Part shown: piece by piece, positions 8,331-17,680 of the stretch
Numbering within the stretch: position 1 is the stretch's first letter
Layout: each line of letters begins with the position of its first letter
From: a bacterium
GTDB taxonomy: Bacteria; Planctomycetota; UBA1135; UBA2386
Direction of reading: 5' to 3'
Assembly (NCBI GenBank): GCA_024743115.1
Contig: JANSXC010000011.1
Location: 1 to 64,000 of the forward strand
DNA length: 64,000 bases
Notes under the pieces: model-generated
Told to the model about the DNA's origin: nothing
The model's database searches: none
The model's input: only the letters and a program-made list of their open reading frames with translations
Made by a program: the position numbers and the translations under genes

Positions 8331-11243
8331 ATGACTGAGTCGACCCCCGAACCTCAACGGCCCGATCGCGCCGCTCTGCGCGCCCGTCTCGCGGCGGATC
8401 TCGCCGCCGGCCGCACGGTCGCGCTGTCCAACACGGAGATGGGCGACGCGGAGCTGCGCGAAGAGCTGCCGCGCCTGCTCGAGGAACTCGGCCAGGTTCG
8501 CGATCAGCCAGCAGAGCCGGCCGGCCTACGCATCCCCGGCTACACCGTGCTCGGGGAAATCGGCTCCGGCGGCATGAGCACGGTGTATCTCGCGCGCCAC
8601 GAACAGCTCGGCCGGCACGACGCCCTGAAGATCCTGCACGCGGGCGGTCACGACGACTCGCGCGGCCGCGAACGCCTGCTGCGCGAGGCGCGCGCGATGG
8701 CGACGCTGCAGCACCCCAACATCGTGACGGTCTACGACATCGTCGAAGCCGGGGATCTCATCGCGATCGCAATGGAGTGGGTCGACGGCCTGTCACTCGC
8801 GGGGCTGCTGCGAGCCCTGCCACAGCAGCCGACCCAGAACGACATGGCCACGTTGCGCGCAGCTCTCGGAACCAACCCGGGGGCCGAGACGGCCGCCCTC
8901 GAAACGACCGTCGTGCGGACGTTCGTCCGCCTCGTGCACGACACAGCACTCGCAGTGGCCTGCGCTCACGAAAACAAGCTGCTCCACCTGGACATCAAGC
9001 CGAGCAACGTGCTCGTGCGACGCGACGGGACGGCACTACTCACCGACTTCGGCGTCGTGCGCGAACTCGACCTCGACCACACGCACACTCAGAGCTTCGC
9101 GGGCACCCCGATCTACGCCGCCCCCGAGCAACTGCGGCGCGACGACGAGCACTTCGGCCCGGCGACCGACGTCTACGGCCTGGGCATGACGCTCTACGAA
9201 CTGCTCGCGCGCACGCAGCCGCTGCAGCGCGAGGGCCTCGCCGAGATGCTGCGACGCGTCGAGGCCGGCCGCCTGCCGCGGCTCTCGACTCTGGCGGAGG
9301 TCGCGACCGATCTCGAAAACATCGTCCACAAGGCCATCGCGGTCGAACCCGGCAATCGCTACGCGAACGCCAACGAATTCGCTGCGGACCTGCGCGCGTT
9401 CCTCGACGGCCGCCCCGTGAGCGCGAAGCCGCTGCCCGCGCTCCAGCGAGTGCGGCGCTGGGCCCGCGCCGAACCGTGGCAGGCGGCGCTCGTTGCCGTG
9501 CTGCTCATCGGCGTTCCCAGCCTGACCTGGCTCGGCACGACGCTGTGGAGCGAGATGCCGCGTATCCGCGCCAGCCAGCGCCGCGAACTGCGCGAAAAGA
9601 CTGCGGCGGACGCGCAGTACTCGTTCCAGTCGTTCCTCGTCACCGAGTCCACGAGCCAGGTCAACCTGAAGCGACTGCGCGATGCCCTCGCGCTCGATCG
9701 CGAAGATCCAATGGTCACGGCGTGCCTCCTGACGGTGCTCGGTCAGGATCACATGACTGACGCCCGGGCCGAGATCGCGATGCTCCCGGACCACCTGCGC
9801 AACACCCGCGGCGCCGAGCTGCTGGACCTCCGCCTCGCGGCAGGTCAACCGTTCTACGCGACGGCCGATGTCGCCGAGCTGGCGGAGTCGGACGACTTGT
9901 TCGACCTGCTGCTCGTCGTGCTCGATCGGGTCCTATGCAACCGCGATTCACTCGTCGAAGAGGATCTCGAGTCGGTCGAACATGCCGTCGACAAGCTGAC
10001 GGCCGGCTTTCGGGAAGCCAACCCGCTCGCGCACGGACTCGGCGCGTGGATCGCCGCACAGCTCGAGGACCTCGACCAGCTGCGGGTCGCGGACTTCGCG
10101 CTGCAGAGCATCTGGCCGAACAGTGAGTCGGCCTGCCTCTGGCGCATGCTCGCGGCCGAAGTCATCAACCTCGAGGCCGCGATCAGGATCGGACGCGAGT
10201 TCCTCGCCAACCAGCCCGGCAACTATCCGGTCACCGTCCGGGTGGTGGCCATGCTGTTCGAGGTCGAACGCTTCGCACCGGCGCTCGAACTGCTCGATGC
10301 CGCCCGGCCGACCAACGAACGCGCAGGCCGCCATCGCGCGCTCATGCGGACCAAGGCACTCGTGGGACTCGGCCAGAACGACGAGGCCCGACAGCTCTTC
10401 GAGAGCCTGCCGACCCCGGCTGCGAGTCTGCTCGGGCCGTGGCTGTTGCAGCTCGAACTGATCGACCCGGAAGCGGCCCACACGCGCTACGAAGAACTGC
10501 TGGCGACGTCCGGGCTGTCCGCAGCGATGTTCCAGCAGACGTTCGGTTTCGCGTTCCGCCGCAAGGATCGCGAGCTCGCGATCGCCGCGCTTACGAAGGC
10601 CTGCCAGCAACACCCCCATCGCGCCCGCTTCCGCTGGGAGGTCGCGCCGTTCTTGTACAAGGACGGCCGCACGCTCGAGGCCGCGCGACTGGTTCGCGAT
10701 CTGCGCGTGCCGCGGGCGCGCGTCGACGAACAGGGCCACGCCAAGGCGATCGGGCTCGTCGCGCTCGGCGAGTTCGACGAATTGGCAACTCTCTGCGAAC
10801 GCTGGTCGCAACACTGCCACCAGAACGCGCAGCGAGTCTCGTTCTTCCGCGGCATTGCCTGCTCGCGCCGCGGGGAGTTCGAGCGCGCGAAGACGGCGTT
10901 CGAGGAGCACATCGCGGCCGCACGACAGAACCGCACCCGAACCAACGCCGAAGCCTGGTTCGAACTCGCATGGCTCGCGGTCCACCCCGATCGCGACGCG
11001 GCCTCGCGCGATCCGGAGGTCGCGACCCGGCTGCTCGAGCAACCCCTCGCGCGCGCGGCGTTGCGGCGTAAGCCGAACGCGTGGCTCACGATCGTCGCAG
11101 CGGAGGTCCGCTTCCAGAACGGGGACCCCGTGGGGGCACGCGAACTGCTCGACACCGCGGAGTCCCAGCTCGATCTCCCGTCCTTGACGGCACCGACCGA
11201 TCTCGAGCAACGAATCGCAGCGGCGCGCGCGCGCTATCGATAG
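8331..11243 (+). CDS. Membrane serine/threonine kinase with C-terminal TPR-like repeats
   Basis: A 970-aa bacterial (PknB-like) kinase. Residues 71-360 form the kinase domain: glycine loop GSGGMSTVYLA (78-88), catalytic Lys100, HLDIKPSN (219-226), DFG (239-241) and APEQ (264-267). The usual Arg of HRD is Leu, so it is a non-RD kinase, probably not switched on by activation-loop phosphorylation. One membrane helix lies at about 385-405. The remaining 560 residues are helical TPR-like repeats, presumably extracytoplasmic and sensing or binding partners. The last ten bases overlap the convergent gene at 11234. No downstream target is obvious. Confidence 0.9.
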   Translation: MTESTPEPQRPDRAALRARLAADLAAGRTVALSNTEMGDAELREELPRLLEELGQVRDQPAEPAGLRIPGYTVLGEIGSGGMSTVYLARHEQLGRHDALKILHAGGHDDSRGRERLLREARAMATLQHPNIVTVYDIVEAGDLIAIAMEWVDGLSLAGLLRALPQQPTQNDMATLRAALGTNPGAETAALETTVVRTFVRLVHDTALAVACAHENKLLHLDIKPSNVLVRRDGTALLTDFGVVRELDLDHTHTQSFAGTPIYAAPEQLRRDDEHFGPATDVYGLGMTLYELLARTQPLQREGLAEMLRRVEAGRLPRLSTLAEVATDLENIVHKAIAVEPGNRYANANEFAADLRAFLDGRPVSAKPLPALQRVRRWARAEPWQAALVAVLLIGVPSLTWLGTTLWSEMPRIRASQRRELREKTAADAQYSFQSFLVTESTSQVNLKRLRDALALDREDPMVTACLLTVLGQDHMTDARAEIAMLPDHLRNTRGAELLDLRLAAGQPFYATADVAELAESDDLFDLLLVVLDRVLCNRDSLVEEDLESVEHAVDKLTAGFREANPLAHGLGAWIAAQLEDLDQLRVADFALQSIWPNSESACLWRMLAAEVINLEAAIRIGREFLANQPGNYPVTVRVVAMLFEVERFAPALELLDAARPTNERAGRHRALMRTKALVGLGQNDEARQLFESLPTPAASLLGPWLLQLELIDPEAAHTRYEELLATSGLSAAMFQQTFGFAFRRKDRELAIAALTKACQQHPHRARFRWEVAPFLYKDGRTLEAARLVRDLRVPRARVDEQGHAKAIGLVALGEFDELATLCERWSQHCHQNAQRVSFFRGIACSRRGEFERAKTAFEEHIAAARQNRTRTNAEAWFELAWLAVHPDRDAASRDPEVATRLLEQPLARAALRRKPNAWLTIVAAEVRFQNGDPVGARELLDTAESQLDLPSLTAPTDLEQRIAAARARYR

Positions 11244-12079
11244 GGGCCGAGATCCACGAGCCGAGCCGGCCCGTCCTGCCCTTCACTGGTGACGAGGAGT
11301 CGACCCGACGGAGTGAGCGTCATCGCCTCCGCCTGCGGCATGCCGGCCGGCAGCTCGAATGAGTCGAGCAATCGACCCGCCGCATCGAGCCGCAGGACCA
11401 TGCGATCGGAGCCGAGCAGCACGAGGAGATCGGGGGTCAGCGGAATGCGAACTGCTGCCGTGATACGCGCATCGAGTCCCGGCAGACGTGATTGCCAGTC
11501 GCGGACGGGCAGATCGAGCAACGGCTGCGCAATCAGTTCGCCACCCGCGCGCAGGTCGACACCGAACACCGGGTGGTCGGCGCCGACCTTGCGCCGCGCC
11601 TTCTTGGCGAGCCGCGCCTTGGGCAACACGAGCAGGCGCCGGTTGCCGGCATCGTGAGCCAACGCCTCGAACTCGCCCGCAACGGGCAGACTCACTCGTC
11701 GTGAGACGACTCCTCGGCCACCTCGCACCTGAACGCAGAACAACCGCCCATCGCTGCGCAGAACCCAGTAGTCGTCGTCGACGGCCACGACATCCTCGTA
11801 GTCTCCCGGCTCGCCGAACGGCACGCGAGTCGTGCGCGGGGAACGCCGATCGGCGAGGTCGAGGAAGAACAACACGCCGAGTTCGTCCTGCACGGCGACC
11901 AGGCGGCCGTCGGGCCCCACCGTGATCCCGGAGATCTCGCGCAACTCGTCCGGCAGCTCGATCCGCTCCGGGCCGGCCCCGGCGCCGCCCTCGCGACGGA
12001 CGAGGAGCCATGCACCGACCGCCGTTCCGATCAGGATCACGCCCGCCAGCGCGACCCGCGCCCACCCGGGTCCGGTCAC
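11234..12079 (-). CDS. SdiA-regulated (YjiK-like) beta-propeller protein
   Basis: A 281-aa protein with an N-terminal membrane helix (about 8-26) and a six-bladed-propeller-like domain. ELREISGITVGPDGRLVAV, then GDYEDVV and EFEALAHD, match the SdiA-regulated/YjiK family, where ExSG, DxEG and EA motifs recur in each blade. Probably anchored in the membrane and periplasmic. Its ATG overlaps the stop of the GT87 gene by 4 bases, so the two are cotranscribed. The biochemical role of the family is not known to me. Confidence 0.75.
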   Translation of the reverse strand: MTGPGWARVALAGVILIGTAVGAWLLVRREGGAGAGPERIELPDELREISGITVGPDGRLVAVQDELGVLFFLDLADRRSPRTTRVPFGEPGDYEDVVAVDDDYWVLRSDGRLFCVQVRGGRGVVSRRVSLPVAGEFEALAHDAGNRRLLVLPKARLAKKARRKVGADHPVFGVDLRAGGELIAQPLLDLPVRDWQSRLPGLDARITAAVRIPLTPDLLVLLGSDRMVLRLDAAGRLLDSFELPAGMPQAEAMTLTPSGRLLVTSEGQDGPARLVDLGPYR

Positions 12080-13404
12080 CGCCCCGTCCGCAACGACCGC
12101 ACGGTCGCGAGCAACAGCAGCACCGTCGCCCAGGTCACGTTGCCGCGCGCCAGCAGGAGATTGCCGAACTCCCGCCCGACGACCCCCTTGCTCATCAACG
12201 GCCCGACGACGAACGCCGCAATCGCGAGCGGCCAGAGCAGCCGATCGCGCGGGCCACGCAACATGCGATCAGCGAGGTAGGCCGCCGGGAACAGCCAGAT
12301 GCAGAAGTGCGCCTTGCTGCTCTGCGGCGAGAGCAACACCATCCCGCACACGAAGACGGCGATCTCGCCCAGCGCGACCGTGCGCTGCATCGAGTCCGCG
12401 CTCTCGGCCGCGAGCACGGCCTGGCGCGCGCTGCGCACCGCCCCGGTCAGCAGCCCGAGCACTGCGAGTTGCCCTGCGACCGTGACGATCTTGCAGCCCG
12501 TCGCGCCGAGATCGATCAACATCGCGGACTCGTCGACGAACGCACCCGTCACGGCCGCCGGTGTGAAGAGGCGCGTCAGCGTGCCGGACAGGCTCTGATT
12601 GAGATAGCTGTGCGCGTTCCACGCGCCGGCGGCGCTCGCCGTGCCGCCGACCTCGAGCCCCCGCAGGTTGACGTCGATCCAGGCCTTGAACCACGACCCG
12701 CCATCCGCACGCGGGAACAGCAGGTCCGGTGACCAGGACAGGAGGCCGAACGCCGCGACGACGACGACGGCGGCGAGCCAGCGATACCGCACGAGGAACA
12801 GGCCGAGAAACAGCAGCGGCGTCGCCTTGATCGCCGCACCGATCCCGACCCAGACGGCAGCCAGTACGCCACCGCCCCGCGCAGCGCGCGCCCAACCCAC
12901 GAACGTCAACGCGGCCAGGCCGGCAATGAGCAGGTCGTGACTCTGGTTGGAGAACACCGACGCGACGTGATGCCCGCCGAGGAACAGCGTCAGGAGCCAG
13001 AAGCCGACCATGCGCGGGGGCCCACGCCCCTCGAGCCGCCGGCGACCGTGACGCTGCAGGACGAGCACGATCCCGAGCAGCAGGTGAAAGTTGACGACGA
13101 ACCACGCAGCCGGCTGCCAGTCCCGCGGCAGCCACGAGAACGGCACGAACGGCACCGCCGCGAACGGCGGATACGTAAACGGCTTGGCATCGGCGCCGCG
13201 CCGATAGATCTCTTCGCCGGCCGCGAGGCGCTCTCCACCCATCACATACACCGGTAGCTCGCGGTCGCCCTTCGCGGCCCGGCGCGTGAAATAGGCGCTG
13301 CCACCCCACATCGCGCCGGCCCACACGAGGAACGCAAGCGCGGCGAGAACGAACCGACGTCGGGGGCTGCCGCTGGTCACGGACCCGGTTATCGCCCGCG
13401 TCAT
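12076..13404 (-). CDS. Glycosyltransferase family 87 (DUF2029) polytopic membrane protein
   Basis: A 442-aa GT-C-fold protein with about ten hydrophobic segments. FTYPPFAAVPFVPFSWLP, NQSHDLLIAGL and the AAIKATPLLFL segment are typical of the DUF2029/GT87 family, which includes the mycobacterial polyprenyl-phosphomannose-dependent PimE. It should transfer a sugar from a polyprenyl phosphate on the outer face of the cytoplasmic membrane. Divergent from the inositol-phosphate synthase gene. Confidence 0.83.
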   Translation of the reverse strand: MTRAITGSVTSGSPRRRFVLAALAFLVWAGAMWGGSAYFTRRAAKGDRELPVYVMGGERLAAGEEIYRRGADAKPFTYPPFAAVPFVPFSWLPRDWQPAAWFVVNFHLLLGIVLVLQRHGRRRLEGRGPPRMVGFWLLTLFLGGHHVASVFSNQSHDLLIAGLAALTFVGWARAARGGGVLAAVWVGIGAAIKATPLLFLGLFLVRYRWLAAVVVVAAFGLLSWSPDLLFPRADGGSWFKAWIDVNLRGLEVGGTASAAGAWNAHSYLNQSLSGTLTRLFTPAAVTGAFVDESAMLIDLGATGCKIVTVAGQLAVLGLLTGAVRSARQAVLAAESADSMQRTVALGEIAVFVCGMVLLSPQSSKAHFCIWLFPAAYLADRMLRGPRDRLLWPLAIAAFVVGPLMSKGVVGREFGNLLLARGNVTWATVLLLLATVRSLRTGR

Positions 13405-13534
13405 CGGCAGTTTCCATGATGGGCCGGCACGAATGCGGGCCCCGCCGGAGCGCCATTGGAGCGGGATCAGGAACTCCCCCGAGAAGCGAACCCTCGGAAG
13501 CGTCGGCCCGTTCGTTAAGCTGGTTGGCCCTCAC

Positions 13535-14812
13535 TTGGCAACGAAACGTAAACCAGACCCCTCTCCGCGGCGCACCAGGCGCCCACGCAAGCCCCGCAGC
13601 CAGCGCACCGGCGTCTGGCTGTTCGGCGCCTATGGCGGCCTCGCCACGACGATCGTGGTCGGCGCACGCGCGATCGCGCGTGGCCTCAGCGCACCCCATG
13701 GCCTCGTGACCGAGACGCCCGCGGCTGCCGAGGTCGCATGGCAGCCGCTGGACGGACTCGTGTTCGGCGGCCACGAAGTCCGTGACGGCGACTACTACAC
13801 CGCGGCCAAAGAGATCCACGACAACACGGGGACGATGCCGCAGCCGCTGCTGCAGCCGCTGCGCGCTGATCTCCGCAAGGCGAGCAAGAACGTGCGCAAG
13901 GGCGTGCTGCCCAACGCGGGCCGCACGATCGAAGCGCTCGTCGAGGCGCCCGTCGGTGGCAAGCGGCAGAAGCAACGGAAGCTTCGCGCCCAGGTCGACC
14001 AGATCGAGGCGGACCTGCGCGAGTTCCAGCGAGAGCACAAGCTCGACCGCGTGATCTGCGTCAACGTCGCGTCCACCGAACCGCCGCTGCGACTCGGCGC
14101 GGCGCACAAGAACCTCGCCGCATTCGAACGCGCGCTCGACCGCGATGACACCAAGGCCGTGCGGCCGTCGACGATCTACGCCTACGCGGCTGCGCGACTC
14201 GGCATGCCGTTCGTGCACTTCACACCGAGCAACGCCACGCTGACGCCGGCGATCCGCGAGCTGTTCGAGCAGAACGGCGCGCCCTACATGGGCTGTGACG
14301 GCAAGACCGGCGAGACGCTCGTCAAGTCCGCGCTCGCGCCGATGTTCAAGTACCGCAACCTGCGCGTGCTCACCTGGCAGGGCTACAACATCCTCGGCGA
14401 TCGCGACGGCCGCGTGCTCTCCGACAGCGCCAACAAGAGCGCAAAGGTCGCGACGAAGGACCAGCTGCTACCCAACCTGCTCGGCTACCCGCTACACACG
14501 CACGTCGGCATCGACTACGTGCCGTCGCTCAACGATCACAAGACGGCCTGGGACTTCGTGCACTTCGAGGGCTTCCTCGGCTTCAAGATGATCCTGCAGT
14601 TCATCTGGCAGGGCTGCGATGCGATCCTCGCCGCGCCGCTCGTGCTGGATCTCGTCCGGTTCGCCGAACTCGCCGCGCGCCGCGGTGAGACCGGCGCCAT
14701 GACGCACCTCGCGAGCTTCTTCAAGCAGCCCGTCGACGTCGCCGAGCAGGATCTGCACAGCCAATGGCATGCGCTGACCGAGTACCTCGACCGCGTCCGC
14801 GCGGACTCGTAG
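13535..14812 (+). CDS. ino1: Myo-inositol-1-phosphate synthase
   Basis: Converts glucose-6-phosphate to 1L-myo-inositol-1-phosphate with NAD as recycled cofactor. The NAD-binding loop is VWLFGAYGGLATT. Other family blocks are CVNVASTEP, FTPSNATL, GKTGETLVKS and WQGYNILGDRDG, and a Lys-rich end near SLNDHKTAWDFVHFEGF matches the catalytic region. The frame is open from an ATG at 13433, but those 34 residues lack conservation, so I place the start at the TTG at 13535 (425 aa). Only 3 bases separate it from the next gene. Confidence 0.88.
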   Translation: MATKRKPDPSPRRTRRPRKPRSQRTGVWLFGAYGGLATTIVVGARAIARGLSAPHGLVTETPAAAEVAWQPLDGLVFGGHEVRDGDYYTAAKEIHDNTGTMPQPLLQPLRADLRKASKNVRKGVLPNAGRTIEALVEAPVGGKRQKQRKLRAQVDQIEADLREFQREHKLDRVICVNVASTEPPLRLGAAHKNLAAFERALDRDDTKAVRPSTIYAYAAARLGMPFVHFTPSNATLTPAIRELFEQNGAPYMGCDGKTGETLVKSALAPMFKYRNLRVLTWQGYNILGDRDGRVLSDSANKSAKVATKDQLLPNLLGYPLHTHVGIDYVPSLNDHKTAWDFVHFEGFLGFKMILQFIWQGCDAILAAPLVLDLVRFAELAARRGETGAMTHLASFFKQPVDVAEQDLHSQWHALTEYLDRVRADS

Positions 14813-14815
14813 ACG

Positions 14816-16534
14816 ATGTGCGGCATCGTCGGCGCGCGCGACGACTGGCTGCGTAACCGCGGCCTCGAACCGCGCGCCGCCATGCAGCTCGCCGCCGACC
14901 GCCTGCTCTGGCGCGGCTCGGACGGCATCGGCATCACGCGTATCGGCGACTGGTGGCTCGGCTGCGCTCGACTCGCAATCACGCAGCCCAACAGCCACCA
15001 ACCGGTCGTGCGCCGGAATCGACCCCTGGCCGCTGTTCTCAACGGCGCGATCACCAACGCGCGCGAACTCTGGAACGAGCTCCTGCCAGGCGTCGGGGAC
15101 CGCCCCGCCCCGCCCAACGATGCGTGGCTGCCGCTGCTCGCCGTGGAACGCGACCGGCGCTACCTGCTCGACCGGCTGCGCGGCCATCACGCACTCGCCA
15201 TCGTCGACGGCACCACGAACGAACTCGTCCTCCGTCAGGATCGATTCGCCGAGAAGCCGCTTCTGCGCCACCATCACGCAGGCGAGCTCGTCGCGTTCGC
15301 CTCGACCGGCCCGGCTCTCGCCGCCGTCGGCGCGCCACCGCCCGGGACGATCCCACAACTTGCCACTTTCTTCGACCGCGGCTTCGCAGCCTGGCAAGCG
15401 ACCGACCTGGCGCCAGAGTTCACGGCGAGCCCCACCCCGGCCGACCTGCGAGAACGCCTCCTCACGAGCGTCGCGCGCTGCACGGACACCACCGTCACCA
15501 CCGGGCTGCTGCTGTCGGGCGGCATCGACAGCAGCTGCCTCGCGGCTGCAATGCACGCCCGCGGCAGACTCCTGCCGACGTATCAGTTCTGCGCCACGGG
15601 CTCGCCGACGACCGAGCGTGAACTCGCCCGCGCGGTCGCCGAACGATTCGGGCTGCCGTTCCACCCCATCGATGGCGGCCCCGAAGTCCTCGAAGCGCTG
15701 CCGAAGCTGACCGAACTCGCGGGGCTCCCCCTCGGCGATCCATCGACCCTCGCGGTTCACGCCGTCGCAAGCGCCGCTGCCGCGGACGGCGTCCGCGTGC
15801 TACTCGGCGGCGAGGGCGCCGACGAACTGTTCTACGGCTACCGCCGCTACCGCGCGCTCACGTGGCTGCCGCGCCTGCCCTGGCTGCGCGCCACCGCGCC
15901 GAAGTGGTCGATGCGCTACCCCGCGCGCTGGTGGCGGGCCGTGGTCAGCGCCGATCCGATCGCCGAACTGCTGGCCGTGACCCCGCCGGCGTTCACCGCC
16001 ACCGTCCTCGCCCCCGAACACGAGCGATCGGCTTCGAGGACCGCGCCCGCCGACCGGATCGGTCCGAACGCCAAACGGCAACGCCGGTCCCTGGCCGACA
16101 CTGCTCGCGACCACGACCTCACCAACTACCTCCCGCTCGACCTGCTGGCGAAGGTCGACGTCGCCACGATGGCCGCCGGAGTCGAGTCACGCTGCCCGTT
16201 CCTCGAAGGTGACCTCGACGCAAACGCCCGCGCCGCCACGGACCTCGGCAAGCGACGGCTGCGCGCGGCGTTCGCGAGAGATCTGCCGCGAGCGGTTTTC
16301 CGGCAGCGAAAGCGCGGCTTCGCGCTGCCGCTCGATCGCTGGTTTCGCGGCGATCTGCCGTGGCTCGACCTGCTCCGGGACGCGCGCACGCTGCAGCGCC
16401 CACACCTGCGACCGGGAGGAGTCGCCGACGTGATCGATCGCCATCGACGGGGCGCGGCGAATCTGGGGCATGGGCTGTATCTGCTCGTTGCCTTCGAACT
16501 CCACCTCCGCTCCCACGAGGAACTGATCGGTTGA
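14816..16534 (+). CDS. Asparagine synthetase-like glutamine amidotransferase (AsnB family)
   Basis: A 572-aa class II amidotransferase. Cys2 (MCGIVGA) is the glutaminase nucleophile. The N-terminal domain is divergent: the usual RGPD is RGSDG (33-37) and NGEIYN is NGAITN (76-81). The synthetase half has the ATP-pyrophosphatase loop SGGIDSS (234-240), GGEGADELFYGYRRY, and RKRGFALPLDRWF at the end. It amidates a carboxylate using Gln and ATP; aspartate is the default substrate. Tight coupling to ino1, three bases upstream, suggests it might instead act on an envelope or inositol-linked substrate (inference). Its last codons lie inside a 21-bp inverted repeat. Confidence 0.87.
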   Translation: MCGIVGARDDWLRNRGLEPRAAMQLAADRLLWRGSDGIGITRIGDWWLGCARLAITQPNSHQPVVRRNRPLAAVLNGAITNARELWNELLPGVGDRPAPPNDAWLPLLAVERDRRYLLDRLRGHHALAIVDGTTNELVLRQDRFAEKPLLRHHHAGELVAFASTGPALAAVGAPPPGTIPQLATFFDRGFAAWQATDLAPEFTASPTPADLRERLLTSVARCTDTTVTTGLLLSGGIDSSCLAAAMHARGRLLPTYQFCATGSPTTERELARAVAERFGLPFHPIDGGPEVLEALPKLTELAGLPLGDPSTLAVHAVASAAAADGVRVLLGGEGADELFYGYRRYRALTWLPRLPWLRATAPKWSMRYPARWWRAVVSADPIAELLAVTPPAFTATVLAPEHERSASRTAPADRIGPNAKRQRRSLADTARDHDLTNYLPLDLLAKVDVATMAAGVESRCPFLEGDLDANARAATDLGKRRLRAAFARDLPRAVFRQRKRGFALPLDRWFRGDLPWLDLLRDARTLQRPHLRPGGVADVIDRHRRGAANLGHGLYLLVAFELHLRSHEELIG

Positions 16535-16722
16535 GTGGGAAAGCCCGGGAAGAGCAAGGTGGATCGGGCCCCCGGAAAAACGCTGCCTCTCCGGGCGAAT
16601 CGTGAATCGACTGCTACGGCGTCACCGGACACACCCAATCAAACGGCCGATATCCGGCGTCATCGAATCCGATACTGCCGTGGCGGCTTCGCGCACGCGG
16701 CTTCCCACTCAACCGATCAGTT
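16521..16722. repeat. 202-bp element with perfect 21-bp terminal inverted repeats
   Basis: Bases 16521-16541 and 16702-16722 are exact reverse complements over 21 bp (arm opens AACTGATCGG). Allowing one bulged A, GCC also pairs inward. The 160-bp core has no ORF I trust but contains CCCGGA and TCCGGG inverted segments. The arms overlap the stop codons of both convergent genes. It could be a miniature transposon-like element without an obvious target duplication, or a large bidirectional terminator hairpin. Confidence 0.75.
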
Positions 16723-17658
16723 GCCCGGGAGCATTCGGCGGAGGACGGCGGGCCCGAGGCGGCTCTCGCTCGCCGCCCCTCCACCGTCAGACCGCACCGC
16801 GCCGGCCGGCCCGACCACTTCTCCCACTTCTCCGTTGCCGGGGTCCGAGACCATCCTCGCCTCGGTTCCATCCCCACCACCATCCGCGCCGCTGGCCAAA
16901 ACCGCAGCGCGCTGCGAATCGACGAGCGCCGACCACCGTTCGATCAGCCGTTCGGCGACCTCGCGCCGACCGAGGTGACAAGCCAGTGCGAACGCATCGA
17001 GCACCAGTTCGGGGTCCTCGGGCGCACGCGCCTGCAAGGCGAGCAGAGCGTCGAGCGCGCCGGCCGCGTCGTCGCGAGGCTCCGGAACGCCGCGCAACAC
17101 GGACTCGAGCCCCCGCTCCGCGACTCCGGGCGTTTCGAAGCGTTCGCCCGGCGGCAGATGCGCGGCCAGAATCGCGAGGATCTCGGCCATCGTGCCGTGG
17201 ACGCGGCCCCGAGACCGGATGACGTCGAGTTCCTGGAACGCCTGCCAGCGCAGACGGGCCACGACGGTCGCGACGCTGTCCTGCTGACCCTGCTCCGGCT
17301 CGAGATCGTGGACTCCCGCGCGATGCATGCGGCGCGCGAGCGCGCGGGTGCACGTCGGCACGAGGTCGTAGGCCGCGAGCCGGGTCCAGACCGGCAGGGT
17401 TGTCCCCGTTTTCGGGTCCTCGACATGCGCGGTGGCCTCGGCGAACAACGCGAGACCGTCCGCACGCACGCGAAAGCGGCGTTCGAGCGTCTGCTCGGCA
17501 TCCGCGACGGCGAACTCCTCGAACTGAACCTCGAAATCGGGCGGGGGCCAGATCGTGCTGCGATCACCCGCGCCGGCACATGCGGACGCGACCCCGCCCA
17601 AGACGAGAACGACTCGTCGGGCCCACGTTTGCCAGGATCGTTGGTGAGCGCACTGCAC
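16717..17658 (-). CDS. Hypothetical lipoprotein
   Basis: A 313-aa protein with a basic, hydrophobic N-terminus and a likely lipobox (VASAC, about residue 27). The sequence after it has no family I recognise. Residues about 200-255 are helical with two TPR-like segments (ALDALLALQARAPEDPELVL and following). The C-terminal 50 residues are Gly-rich and low in complexity. The stop codon lies in the right arm of the inverted repeat at 16702-16722. The start is GTG at 17658. Its promoter must sit in the 22 bases before the divergent gene at 17681, or overlap that gene. Confidence 0.65.
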   Translation of the reverse strand: MQCAHQRSWQTWARRVVLVLGGVASACAGAGDRSTIWPPPDFEVQFEEFAVADAEQTLERRFRVRADGLALFAEATAHVEDPKTGTTLPVWTRLAAYDLVPTCTRALARRMHRAGVHDLEPEQGQQDSVATVVARLRWQAFQELDVIRSRGRVHGTMAEILAILAAHLPPGERFETPGVAERGLESVLRGVPEPRDDAAGALDALLALQARAPEDPELVLDAFALACHLGRREVAERLIERWSALVDSQRAAVLASGADGGGDGTEARMVSDPGNGEVGEVVGPAGAVRSDGGGAASESRLGPAVLRRMLPGN

Positions 17659-17680
17659 GCAGTCGTTATCCTACGCGCCG

